DNA of 64,000 bases from Branchiostoma floridae (Eukaryota; Chordata; Leptocardii; Amphioxiformes; Branchiostomatidae), in contig NC_049983.1 of assembly GCF_000003815.2 (NCBI RefSeq), positions 23,709,096 to 23,773,095 on the forward strand, in the 5' to 3' direction. A program made the translations under genes and the position numbers. The notes below the pieces were generated by a model. It saw nothing but the letters and a program-made list of their open reading frames with translations, ran no database searches and was not told where the DNA came from. Positions 45,901 to 54,785 of the stretch are shown piece by piece. The stretch's first letter is position 1. Every line of letters begins with the position of its first letter.

Positions 45901-47184
45901 ATGTCTTGAATTTTCTTTCAGGATAACTATATTCTTTGTTTACAGTCTTTGTTTTCACCTTCTTATAGGTCCTAAAGTACCGAAAGTGTTGCTGATCAAC
46001 GACGAGTATGGGACATCCAAAGGGGGGATTTCTACCATCAACTGTCAGGTGGGCCAAACGCTGGCTGCCGCAAACGCAGTCGTGTACGCCACAGCCCTGC
46101 ATGTGCCGAAACGAGACCAGGAGGCAGCAGACAGAGACGGCGTCAACTGATAGGACCAGATCTTCTGGGTAAGACCGAGCCAACTTTAGACTGGCTGACC
46201 TACTACCACAGTGTTCACTTTCCAGACCTCCCCCAGGACATCACCTGCATTATCGGCCACACCGACATCACAGATACGGCGGCACGAAATATCTGGGACC
46301 AACGCTACCCACATGCGGACCTCGTGACCATCAACCACGTCCTACCGGAGGATACAGATTACTACAAGGGAGGTCGGAAGGCCATGAAGGCTGGAGAGAA
46401 AGTGGCAGACATGCTGGATAAATCTAATAATGCAAAGGCAGCTTTCTCAGTGGGTAAACGGATTTACGATGACTTTGACACCAAGTACAAAGGAGAGAAG
46501 AAACCACAGAGTCACCACATCTTCCTCCCAAAGCCATCCAAGATGTTCCTGGCCATCGATGTGAGACCCGAAGGAGAGCAGAAAGTCGTCCTGTCCATCG
46601 GCAGGGTGAGGAAGGTGTCAAAGCTGAAAGGTCATGACCTCATAGCTCTGACCATGGGAGAAGTAGTGAAGGTGATCAAGAACGCCCGGTGGTGCGTGCG
46701 CGGCATCAACGAAGGTGACTTCGAGGCAATCAAGAAGATCCTAGAGAAAAGTGGCTACCTGAATCCAATCCTTCGACCGTACGGGACACAGGAGGACATC
46801 AGGAACGACATGACAAAAGCCCACCTGGTCCTGATGCCGTCCCGCTCCGAACCGTTCGGACTGGTCGGCCTTGAGGCCATCGCGGCGGGCATCCCCGTCC
46901 TCATCTCCGACAAGACCGGCCTGGCAGAGCTGATCCTCGACCTGATCGAACAGGGGAAGCTCCACCCGGACCACAAACGTGTCATCGTCGAGACAAATGT
47001 AAATGACACCGATCCAGCAGGAGACGTAAGTAGGTGGGCAGACAAGATCGTGGACATCCTCAAGAACACTGACTCGGAGTTCGAGAAAGCTGCCCAGTTC
47101 AAGCGGGAGCTGGTGGAGTCCAGGTACTGGGAGGAATCCCACCGCACCTTCCTGCAGGTCTGTGGCATCACGGCAGTTCAGTAG
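26825..47184 (+). CDS. Ankyrin-Roc-COR-glycosyltransferase protein (gene 2), with two apparent frame breaks and a gap
   Basis: Exons: 26825-26934 (ATG at 26827), 27803-27901, 32651-32749, 33137-33235, 33428-33526, 35770-35868, 36068-36166, 36587-36685, 36892-36993, 37112-37210, 38029-38127, 38664-38765, 39038-39136, 40138-40242, 40798-40854, 41048-41191, 42095-42334, 43091-43190, 43593-43756, 43996-44187, 44521-45315, 45503-45622, 45969-47184. Ankyrin exons are all phase 0/0. The order ankyrin-Roc-COR is that of DAPK-type Roco proteins, but no kinase domain is present and the C-terminus is the GT4 domain of gene 1. The frame breaks at about 45105-45126 and at 46144; 100 N lie at 42579-42678 in an intron. 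Either it is a recent pseudogene or the breaks are sequence errors or allelic; the rest of the reading frame is well kept. Confidence 0.72.
28990..29565. repeat. Tandem repeat, unit about 168 bp
   Basis: Three to four copies with the motifs CCCCTGTACCCTGGTATTAC, AATGAGCTGAAATTTGACAG, TTTTGGTGTACAGTACAAC and TTGACCAAAAAAGGACAC. The last copy diverges. A related partial unit starts near 30115. Confidence 0.85.
30683..30938. repeat. 128-bp tandem duplication
   Basis: The segment starting TTTCGTTGCCGTTAGCCGC at 30683 is repeated at 30811 with no difference seen by eye through CTGTTCTGCGTCAAATT. The lack of differences implies a recent event. Confidence 0.9.
32651..40854 (+). CDS. Ankyrin-repeat exon array of gene 2
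   Basis: Twelve intact exons, each one ankyrin repeat: nine of 99 nt, two of 102 (36892, 38664) and one of 105 (40138), at 32651, 33137, 33428, 35770, 36068, 36587, 36892, 37112, 38029, 38664, 39038 and 40138, then a 57-nt cap exon 40798-40854 (EGKTPLDYVRD). The typical repeat reads DQSTPLHKAAAGGHTGTCEL then LIRSGADVTTKDK. Every exon follows the acceptor CCTCCCTGTACAG or a close variant and ends with GTGATNTA or a related donor. All are phase 0/0, so duplication, loss or skipping of any exon leaves the frame intact. Near-identical introns around pairs such as 33428 and 36068, or 35770 and 36587, show recent exon-block duplication. Ankyrin stacks are ligand- or partner-binding surfaces. Confidence 0.88.
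32815..32900 (+). pseudogene. Ankyrin pseudo-exon
   Basis: The sequence recalls an ankyrin repeat (GCTGCTGGAGGGCACACTGA) but has stops in the frame and no acceptor. Two further copies of the same dead exon, better preserved and with the frame LAAAGGHTELLICSAADV, are at 35418-35505 and 36230-36317. Confidence 0.7.
33690..34060 (-). repeat. tRNA-derived SINE, well preserved
   Basis: It contains CGGGACCTCCATTTAACGTC, CCTAGCCGAAGCTAGGTACT, CTTTCCCAAGGGCACAAGAT and GGGATTCGAACTCGCCACC, then GCTGCGCCAGACGATC, which on the - strand gives tRNA-like B and A boxes. It lies in an intron between ankyrin exons. Confidence 0.75.
34100..35395. repeat. 1.3-kb AT-rich repeat block, copy 2
   Basis: Same motif order as 25400-26705, with internal units of about 170 bp. 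It separates the ankyrin exon at 33428 from the next at 35770. Confidence 0.85.
35418..35505 (+). pseudogene. Ankyrin pseudo-exon
   Basis: The frame LAAAGGHTELLICSAADVMT can be read, but the 5' end has lost the acceptor and the first codons are out of frame. It is nearly identical to 36230-36317. Confidence 0.7.
36230..36317 (+). pseudogene. Ankyrin pseudo-exon
   Basis: Duplicate of the pseudo-exon at 35418, carried along in the block duplication that also doubled the ankyrin exon at 35770 to 36587. Confidence 0.7.
38302..38460 (+). pseudogene. Ankyrin exon truncated by a GAGT microsatellite
   Basis: After a normal acceptor (TCCCTGTACAG) the exon encodes HQDTSLHWAAAT and then runs into a stop inside a GAGT/GAGTGA simple repeat that continues to about 38450. 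The second half of the repeat and the donor are missing, so the exon must be skipped. Confidence 0.8.
39829..39888 (+). pseudogene. Ankyrin exon lacking its 5' half
   Basis: Only ELLVRSGTDVMVKNK and the donor GTATTA remain. The acceptor and first half are gone; flanking DNA aligns with that of the exon at 38029. Confidence 0.75.
40350..40610 (-). repeat. Decayed SINE fragment
   Basis: Recognisable by CCAGGCCTCCATCCGGGTGA, TTAACGTCCTATCAGAAGGA and CCTAGC, but diverged from the copy at 33690 and lacking the tRNA-like end. Confidence 0.6.
41048..43756 (+). CDS. Roc GTPase domain of gene 2
   Basis: Exons 41048-41191, 42095-42334, 43091-43190 and 43593-43756. P-loop GGNETTGKST is in the first; WDFAGQAEYAVTHSMFM (switch II) in the second; DVILVASNAD, with SNAD in place of the usual TKxD or SHAD, in the third. 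The first exon ends AAG|GCATGT: no GT donor keeps the frame, so a GC-AG intron is proposed, and the next exon joins in phase 0. The gap of 100 N falls in the intron between exons two and three. Together with the ankyrin stack this is a DAPK-like Roco arrangement. Confidence 0.78.
41231..41416. mobile_element. Small fold-back element (MITE) in the Roc intron
   Basis: Perfect 19-bp inverted repeats AGCCTGGGTACCATCCGGA and its complement bound about 186 bp, with further internal symmetry (TTCGCTCCTATGTTCGC and GCGAACGTAGGAA). Flanks carry a near-direct repeat TTTAATCCT on both sides. Confidence 0.75.
41800..42060 (-). mobile_element. Non-LTR retrotransposon C-terminal fragment
   Basis: The - strand encodes MVAICRRRLRYLSHILRMDP followed by SRVVRCTLKAYVCGGENP. 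This is the conserved tail that follows the LINE reverse transcriptase (RRLRYLGHILRM type). It is a short 5'-truncated remnant, 35 bp before a Roc exon. Confidence 0.75.
42346..42517. mobile_element. Pogo/Tigger-like MITE
   Basis: It starts CAGTAGAAGCCGCTTAATTG and ends TGCGAATAACTAGCTTCTAC, imperfect inverted ends within TA-rich flanks. Diverged relatives lie at about 37465-37620 and 39385-39560. The superfamily is inferred from the end sequence only. Confidence 0.5.
42579..42678. other. Assembly gap (100 N)
   Basis: Exactly 100 unknown bases, a conventional placeholder for a gap of unknown size. It lies in an intron of gene 2, with related sequence on both sides (GCAACATGCAATGATTGCTTACC and similar), so a tandem repeat probably caused it. 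Confidence 0.95.
43297..43400. repeat. Near-perfect long hairpin in a Roc intron
   Basis: Arms begin GCTAGTGACAGCCTTATTTG and continue with ACAAAAGCTCTAAATATTTT; the complement follows after about a dozen bases. Arms are about 45 bp with few mismatches, the form of a MITE. Confidence 0.85.
43996..45126 (+). CDS. COR domain of gene 2
   Basis: Exon 43996-44187 (HQRNMPKLCAKIMKHLPKWC, then FVKEVKELDRFVTEDFL) and the start of exon 44521-45315 (LFITPATSDSIIVLKPNWLG, the VTREELQRVFQDV winged helix, YIIPGLLK, and FFPRVQTCLMREL). This is the DAPK-like COR pattern. The frame reaches TAA at 45124, but a different frame is open straight after and continues into good splice donors, so the stop looks like the result of a one-base loss between 45105 and 45126. 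Confidence 0.75.
45127..45622 (+). CDS. Linker of gene 2 after the frame break
   Basis: Read in the shifted frame, the exon continues TVENVLSARALKEHREEFYS, then LKFIEHVSELMCRDEEHPEL to a phase-1 donor at 45316. The next exon, 45503-45622 (AAATSSGSGG, then MTPDESRADDPTSLQ), also ends in phase 1. The first part looks helical; the second is a polar tether. Phase agrees with the glycosyltransferase exon, which supports the shifted frame as the true one. Confidence 0.6.
45969..47184 (+). CDS. Glycosyltransferase exon of gene 2, with a one-base frameshift
   Basis: It closely resembles the terminal exon of gene 1 from VLLINDEYGTSKGGIST to the stop TAG. At 46142-46148 gene 1 has GTCCAACTG where gene 2 has GTCAACTG: one C is missing, giving TGA at 46148. 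After it the frame continues without interruption for about 345 codons, including LVLMPSRSEPFGLVGLEA with both EX7E glutamates. The long intact remainder suggests either a very recent lesion or a base-call error. If real, the product would end after about 60 residues of the domain. Confidence 0.85.
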
Positions 47185-47704
47185 AGGTGTTTACTGTAGC
47201 CATCTTAGATGTTCCTGGCCACCACAGTGATGGTCGTCCTGTCCATCGGGAGGGTGAGGAAGGTGGAGAAGCTGAAAGGTCATGACCTCTTAGCACAGGC
47301 CATGGGAGAAGAAGTAAAGGCGATCAAGAACGTCCGTTTGCGCGTGCGTGGTATTAGCGACGATGATGTCGAGACGAGCAAGAAGATCTTGTAAGACAAC
47401 CTGAACAGCGGCAAACTGAAGCCCTACCCTCCTGCCGTACGGAACACAAGAGGACATCAGGAAAGACTTAAAGACAACCCATCTGGTCCTGATGCCGTCC
47501 TGCTCCAAGCCGTTCGGACTGGTCGGCCTGGAGGCCATCCCTGCTGGTATCCCCATCCTCATCTCCAACCAGACCGGTCTGGCAGAGATGATCAACGTTA
47601 ACAACCTGATTGTTAAGAAGAAACTCAGCACAGAGCACAAAAGCGCCATTGTGAAGACGAACGGAAACTACTCTGATACTACAAGAGACGGCACATGTAA
47701 ATGA
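47185..47704 (+). pseudogene. Decayed partial second glycosyltransferase copy after gene 2
   Basis: Matches the exon again: MFLATT, VLSIGRVRKVEKLKGHDLLA, a stop in KKIL*, a frameshift, then KPFGLVGLEAIPAGIPILIS. The first glutamate of EX7E is Lys here. The 3' end is deleted. Compared with the fragment at 12888-13281 it keeps the middle but lacks the end, so the two fragments decayed separately from a common tandem arrangement. Confidence 0.85.
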
Positions 47705-48169
47705 TATAAAATTACCTGCTGTTTTGTACATAGTGAAGGACTGCTGATAGTTGACATCTTTATTCAATCATCTGTATGTAAATGCTTTTTGCATTTTATA
47801 ACGTTGAATATTTTTGTGGTCAGAAAATGACTGTAAATAGTTAAAGTGATCTTTATCTGTGCCATATGAATATGTATATAAGTTGTGTAGAATCTGATGT
47901 AGTTCTCCCAAAGACAGAGATGTAATAGCCAATTGATTTTGGTATTGTTCACAGAAGCCTGTGACAGTTTGCTTTCATTATTCACGCTAACGGTTCGTAC
48001 CAGTGCAAAGATAATGGTTGTTCACCATAACTTCAAGATATGATTTAAACATAATGCTACAGTGCTATTGCAATATTATTATGGTTTTTACTATCTGAAA
48101 GAAGCACATTAGACAAAGGGGTAACATGTCACATCTCTGTCCGTTCTTGCAATGAAGGAGAACTGTTTC

Positions 48170-48175
48170 AATAAA
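48170..48175 (+). terminator. AATAAA poly(A) signal of gene 2
   Basis: In TTTCAATAAACATCA, about 1 kb past the stop, with the same context and spacing as the signal after gene 1. Confidence 0.6.
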
Positions 48176-48231
48176 CATCATAACTGAAACTTTGGCTTGG
48201 TCTGTGATCATTGTAAAATACGCAGCCATCA

Positions 48232-49440
48232 GTCTGAGTTATAGTCACACTAACAGTACCTCCCCTGGTGCTCAATTGCAAGCACACTAACAGTGCCGTC
48301 CCTGGCGCTGAAATGCAGTCACACTAACAGTGCCATCCCTGGTGCTGAATTGCAGTCACACTAACAGTGCCGTCCCTGGTGCTGAATTGCAGTCACACTA
48401 ACAGTACCGTCCCTTGTGCTGAATTGCAGTCACACTAACAGTGCTGTCCCTGGTGCTGAATTGCAGTCTCACTAACAGTGCTGTCCCTGGTGCTGAATTG
48501 CAGTCTCACTAACAGTACCATCCGTAGTGCTGAATTCCAGTTACAATAACAGTACCGTCCCTGGTGCTGATTTGCAGTCACACTAACAGTGCCGCCACTG
48601 GTGCTGAATTGCAGTCACACTAACAGTACCGCCCCTGGTGCTGAATTGCAGTCACACTAACAGTACCTTCCCTGGTGCTGAATTGCAGTTTCACTAACAG
48701 TACCGTCCTTGGTGCAGAATTGCAGTCACTTACACTACCGTCCTGATGCTGAATTGCAGTCACACTAACAGTGCCTTCTCTTGTGTTGTATTGCAGTCAC
48801 ACTAACAGTACTGTCCCTGGTGCTGAATTGCAGTCACACTAACAGTACCTTCCCTGGTGCTGAATTGCAGTTTCACTAACAGTACCGTCCCTGGTGCAGA
48901 ATTGCAGTCACTTACACTACCGTCCTAATGCTGAATTGCAGTCACACTAACAGTGCCGTCCCTGGTGCTGAATTGCAGTCACACTAACAGTACTGCCCCC
49001 GGTGCCGAATGGCAGTCACACTAAAAATACCGTCCCTGGTGCTGAATTGCAGTCACACTAACAGTGCCTTCTCTTGTGCTGGATTGCAGTCAAACTAACA
49101 GTACCGTCCCTGGTGCTGAATTGCAGTCACACTAACACAGAACCGTCCATGATGCTGAATTGTAGCCACACTAACAGTACCGTTACTGGTGCTGAATTGC
49201 AGTCACACTGACAGTACTGTCCCTGGTGCTGAATTGCAGTCTCACTAACAGTACCGTCCCTGGTGCTGAATTGCAGTCACACTAACAGTACCGTCCCTGG
49301 TGCTGAATTGCAGTCACACTAACAGTACCGTCCCCCGTGCTGAATTGCAGTCTCACTAACAGTACCGTCCCTGGTGCTGAATTGCAGTCACACTAACAGT
49401 ACCGTCCCTGGTGCTGAATTGCAGTCACACTAACAGTGCC
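48232..49440 (+). repeat. 37-bp minisatellite, array B
   Basis: About 32 copies of the same unit as array A (GCTGAATTGCAGTCACAC core). Many units are identical, and blocks repeat (for example the CACTTACACTACCGTCCT variants near 48725 and 48908), showing turnover after the duplication. It ends abruptly at GTGCCGAGGACTGGAGGGC, which is the start of a dispersed repeat. Confidence 0.95.
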
Positions 49441-50409
49441 GAGGACTGGAGGGCGATCCTACCCGTGGGAGGGTTCGAACTGAGGGTGATGTGGAATATA
49501 CCGTGTTGTATTTTATCTATGCCATACCCACTGGAGAAAGCACACGTCTCAATGCAAAATATGCCAGAAGTTGAGAAAATATGTAGCACCCATCTATCAC
49601 ACAGGAAAAGATACATCATGGGCATTTGTATGACAACCAGACTGTGAGGGTCATCATACATCTTTATCCAAAACCACTACCTATAACCAGTAATCTAGAT
49701 ATTTTGACAGCGATTTTCACTTCTCACAGCGATGTATGACAGACTGTACTGGAAGTCAAACTTCACTTGCTGCACCTCTTAGAGGATGGCAAATGATGAT
49801 GATGATGATGATAGATATTTTCAATGGACACTACATTTTACCTACACAGTACGCTAATCTAAAAGGTTGATTTATTTATGTACAGTTTGCAGTAAACGTT
49901 TTGGTGAATCAAATTTTATGCTGCATATTTTACATTTTTTTATTAAAGTGCAAAATACGCACACGGTGGTGCCTTTCTCACGCTGAAAGCTTATGTTAAC
50001 GGCACCACTAACTAAATACAATCAATAGCACACACAAGAATGTCATAATAACAGAAAATCTATTAACTATGAAAATAGTTTCGTTACCAACAAATACAAC
50101 TGAGTTATATATAATACCTGAGCAATAGTTGTAGAGTACAGGCGAACCCCAATCAACAAATTTTATAGTAGGTATTTCTGTTAAGGCATTTATATCAAGA
50201 GTTGAGATATTCAATGTTTTTAGTCTGTCAAATAGAAGTTGGTCAACAGATAGTTAGGGCAGTGCAATAGGAAGTGAGAAACTCTTTCGCTTTTATCATT
50301 ACATTGTTAATCCTAAACAAATAATTGATACCAAAAGTCAAGTTTGATCATGATTCTCCCAGAGAATATTCTCTGACTTCTTTTCGCAGACACTGGCAGA
50401 CAATGGTGT
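49441..50409. other. Intergenic sequence with repeat ends
   Basis: No gene seen. It contains a copy of the dispersed repeat (49441-49700) and, at 49720-49812, a segment ending in (GATGAT)n that looks like a retrotransposon 3' tail (CTCTTAGAGGATGGCAAATG before the tract). Confidence 0.5.
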
Positions 50410-53185
50410 TCAGCACCTCCCTGCACGCTCACGCTCGGCTGCAATCAAAGAGTAAACTTATCAATCAATTTGAATGGTAGAGGTTATTTTCATTGATTCT
50501 ATTTCACAACAATCAGCAAAAAACATGACATTGAGATGTAGGACCTTCACCGTACTTATATCTATGAACATTACATATAATCACTGTTACTGGCTGGAAT
50601 TAAACAATATATTTGAAATTTATTTACTAGTATTTCTGTCATTTTTACCCATTTTGGCCCACTGAGTGATTTACACTGCTTTGCAGTGGGGCCCTACATT
50701 ACATAAATTGAAATGCTACATGTACATATGGTGACATACAAACAGAAAATTAACATGCAATAAATGACTCATGCATATGTGATGACTGTGGCCTAACACA
50801 CTTGCAAATTAAAATATCAATTTAGAAGATCTCACCTTTTTTCTTGCGATGCCAATTTGACGTAGTTATAACGACAATGACACCACTCATGCCTCCTATA
50901 ATCCCTCCGATTTGCGCGCCTGAAGGTCCTACAAATGAACGGAAAATAGAGTTTCAAAAACATAGAACACGTGACTCAGTGAGCAGTGGATCATAGGTTG
51001 CAGGAAGTCACTGAGTCATGTGCTCTATCTGCATAACGTGACGTCACGACAGCAGTGGATTGTTCATTCCTTGACAAAGACTGATGCTGTGCAGTCGAAA
51101 ATTTGGGTGAGTCCAATTTTTGTGTTGGAAATTACAGTTCAACTATTTCAAGAATGACTTCTACCAACACAGATGAACTTTCAAGTTAAGTTGATCCGAT
51201 GTTAGTAATTTACCTGTTGACCCTATATACCTCTGATACATGACAATATAGTAGTAGGCATCCTTCCATCTTTACAGATGATGGTAGCGCTCTTTGTGAA
51301 GTCATGACAATATGGTTGTAGTTTAATATGGAATAAGAGTATTCAATCTTCATACATTTGATAGCCATATCAGGAAACAACATCGGCTAATTTGTGCAGA
51401 CAGTTTCAATAGTTTGAAATGAAATAAAAGCCAAATTCTTTGTGTCTGGGTCAGGATAGAAACGTTCAACACACCCACCTGAACTTGGAGGAGCAGTCGA
51501 CACAGGAGGTGGAGTTGTTGTACCGTTAGGGGCTGGAATAGATATTTTAACAGCGTTATCGTAATTATAATAATTGCTTGATATTAAGCATCTGTATCTG
51601 TATCTATAATATAGCCGATATAACCGCCCTTCGGCGTAACACATCAGCTTCGCCCTTCGCTGAGTAAGATTGATTATCATACTGGTGTTGTTGTACCGTT
51701 AGGAGCTGGAATAAATATGTTTAACAGCGTTATCGTTTTATAATAATTGCTTGATATTAAGCATCTGTATCTATATCTATATAGCCGATATAACCGCCCT
51801 TCGGCGTAACACACCAGCTTCGCCCTTCGCTGAGTAAGATTGATTATCACACTGGTGTTGTTGTACCGTTTGGAGCTGGAATAGATATGTTTAACAGCGT
51901 TATAATGATTATAATGATTGCTTATAAAACGTCAGACAAAAAAGTAAGATTGATTCTCATACTGGAACAATGCAATAACTGAAAACATCGTCTAAAATAC
52001 AAATTAATTATTACTTTGGTTTGGTTTGGTTTGATACAGATCTCCATTAGTGACTAATGAGTCACTTATTAATTCTTCCTTGGAGTCATTGGGATTTGTA
52101 GAGAATCACCAACTCTAGACGGAATGATTTGCACCATCGCCCACCGCATATCACACGTGTGGTGGGTTCTTTAACGTGCATGGGGTGTGGCTGCTCCCCA
52201 AACACGGGACCTCCATTTAACGTCCTATCCGAGGGACAGCCCTAGCCGAAGCTAGGTACTCATTTTAAGCTGAGTTATCTCAATCAAAATCAAATACTGA
52301 ACAATATCCTCTGTGAGGGTCAAGTAAGGAAAGCCGCGTACAGTGCCTTTTCCAAGGGCGCAAGATCGGTGACACGGCAGGATTCGAATTCGAGACCTCT
52401 TGGTCCCGAGCCAAACAAATTTGCGTAATACAGAACAAAAGATACGCCCCAATGCCCTGAGAGAATGACCTCGGTTCCATTGCGACCTAGAGGTCGTTTT
52501 CACGTTTTCTGTCTGTCTGTACTTTCTTGTGTTTCTTACACAGTTCCATGACTATAATCTCACCTGTTCCTGATGTAAAAGACATTGCATACTATTATAA
52601 ACACTAAGTTATATATAAGGTTACATGCATTGTTTGCAGTCCAAATAAATTAAGAACAAAAACACTAAATACGATTAAGTTATCTACCTGGCTTCCAAGT
52701 CTCTACTTCTAAGGTATTCAAATTCCCACACCTAGAAATTGCTGTTGGCTTTCAAACACCTATCTACGTAATTTGTAGCAAGGTGACCAAATTTGGCGCA
52801 ATTGCTTTCCTTGATTTAGCGTAATAAGTAGGGTGTTCTGCTGAATTCAGCGTTAATCGTTGTCAGGACCCCCCATGCAGACGATCGTGATCCTCCTTTG
52901 TCGATCGCGTGACCGCGATTATTCTCACCTGCGATTTTCACAAACGGCAAGACATGTTACAGAACTGAGTGTAGACAAGGTTCTGGATGGCAAGTTTCTC
53001 TCTCCGTCAAAAGAAAATGTAATTTTGTACGACTATGCTGAGAGTACCTTTAATATATGCTGCCGCAAAGTTATCGTAGGAAGACTGTATAACTCACCGA
53101 TAGTCATAGAGAACGCCAGCTGTATCATCACCATCAGGGCTGCTGTCACAAGGAGTGGGTGGGTAGAACGCAACGCGGCGGCCAT
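50410..53185 (-). CDS. Small type I membrane protein, copy B
   Basis: Exons on the - strand: 53098-53185 (signal peptide; MAAAL, then PLLVTAALMVMIQLAFS), 51479-51532 (stalk PNGTTTPPPVSTAPPSS), 50836-50928 (membrane helix with IGGIIGGMSG, tail HRKKK), 50410-50438 (basic Cys-ending tail). Total 264 nt, 87 residues plus stop, all phase 1. The membrane exon is 15 bp shorter than in copy A, losing five residues from the helix without a frame change. Splice sites, TATA box and stop position are kept. Nearly all substitutions between the copies change amino acids. No family is recognised; membrane display is inferred. Confidence 0.65.
50962..51028. repeat. Hairpin in intron, copy B
   Basis: Counterpart of 16728-16794. 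One arm keeps CACGTG; the other now reads CATGTG. Confidence 0.7.
51533..51910 (-). repeat. Tandem duplicates around the stalk exon
   Basis: A unit of about 165 bp containing ACCGCCCTTCGGCGTAACAC and GTTGTTGTACCGTTAGGAGC is repeated, so that two extra, truncated stalk exons lie upstream (on the - strand) of the intact one. Each truncated copy has an acceptor and PNGTTTP but no donor. Copy A has one such duplicate. Confidence 0.7.
52090..52440 (-). repeat. tRNA-derived SINE in intron 1 of copy B
   Basis: The same insertion as at 17575-17900, in the same place, so it predates the unit duplication. Confidence 0.7.
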
Positions 53186-53299
53186 TTTTCCTCGTCTTAT
53201 CTGAGTGAGTAGTCCTGTTTGTCAGCAAACTCGGTCGGTAGTTCCTTCAGCTGTGCGTGGATTCACCTGGCAGTATCCGGGAAGAGTTTGCATGGTTCT

Positions 53300-53305
53300 T
53301 ATATA
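53300..53305 (-). promoter_or_regulatory. TATA box of small membrane-protein gene, copy B
   Basis: GGGTATATAAGAACC on the - strand about 115 bp before the ATG at 53185, matching copy A. Confidence 0.6.
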
Positions 53306-53635
53306 CCCACGGCAAACACGACCGATAGGACGTTTGACACTCGCCGTTGTGTCACCAAGCCACGCCCCCAAGAAGAAGTCAGGAAACTATTTTCCAGGTG
53401 TAAAAATGGTCCAAGTTATTTGTTGATTTCTTCGCTTTCCCTTTAAACACCCCGCTAAAAAACGTCGTCTATGAAAGGCCAATCAGACTGGCTCAGTTTG
53501 TTGTACCCACCTCATGATTAAAGGCAATATGGTTGTACTAATAGCTCCGTGGAGCTGATACTAATAACTCCATCGAACCAGCTCCATGGAGCTATTAGAA
53601 CAGCCCTGCGCCCAACCTACCAGCTCCATGGAGCC

Positions 53636-53764
53636 TACTCTCCAAGCAGAGGTTAGGATTCGGCTGTTTTCAACGTTGGTTTAGTCGTTTTTATCGGGCT
53701 TTCTATTTTGTATTTTATTCTATTTTTGATAATCAGCCGAATCCTAACCTCTGCTTGGAGAGTA
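53636..53764. mobile_element. Recent MITE with perfect 30-bp terminal repeats and 9-bp target duplication
   Basis: The 129-bp element runs from TACTCTCCAAGCAGAGGTTA to its complement TAACCTCTGCTTGGAGAGTA. CATGGAGCC flanks it on both sides (53627-53635 and 53765-53773), while unit A has a single AATGGAGCC at the matching place (about 19118). A 9-bp duplication is typical of Mutator-like elements. Confidence 0.88.
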
Positions 53765-54785
53765 CATGGAGCCAACTTCACGCACTTTGAATACATAGCA
53801 ACGTTTCATGCCATTTTCAAGAGAAATTTATAGTTCGCTTTGAATGCATACAATTGGTTCACGTCCCAATCAAGAGAAATTTATAGTGCGCTATGTTGCC
53901 CTGGTAACACATTCTTACACCCGCTTACGTACTTGGAATAAATCAGATTCATCAGTCACGTATGTAAACAGTTAATAGTAATAGAATTTTTCATCAATCA
54001 GTGACTAGTTTTTGACAGGTAAGCAAACGTGTGAACTATTAAATGCAGTTCAGCATATTGCAACTAACGCCGCGACTTTGACGTGGAGCTCCGTTTTGAG
54101 TTTGAGGCTATGTGGTGCACTATTGGCTTCAACCCCCACCCCCAAATAATCGTCTTTCGCAGCTGAAAGAACTGTCCGCAGATGAAACTCGTCTCAGATC
54201 CCCTCCACAACTATTTTCTGGATTCTGGACATTGGCATTTTTCCCCTCATTTAATATATATAGATGAAATGAAATGAAGAAGAAATAATAAGAAGAAATG
54301 TACCCAACATAGAATGAAAAATCTGCTAATATTTCATGTAAAGTTACCTTCATTATGAATGCGACCATGTAACACACGTATTATAACATAGAAGTCAATG
54401 GGAAGCCAAAACTCACACTATTAGCTCAGTGCCATGCCAGTACCTATTGTAATCGCTAGACGGCAGTGCTCATCTAAGAGCTCTCAACACACACTGGTCT
54501 GATCTACCCCCTCATCCTGAGTGGCATATTCCGAAAGGTCAGAGTTCATTCCAGACAGAAACTTTACAAACTTCAGGTATGTTGAAGTTGATTATTCCGT
54601 TCTGTATGAAGTTGACGTTAATTTCCGATGGGACAAGGAAATGTTGAGGCTTCCTACAGATATGAAACTGGCATGACAGTGTATGGAGAATATATCTTAG
54701 TTTTACCAAGGAGGTTAAAAAAACTTTTAACCTGCTTGGTTTTACGTATGAGTTTACACGTGGGTCGGTGGGTGGGGGGCAAAGG

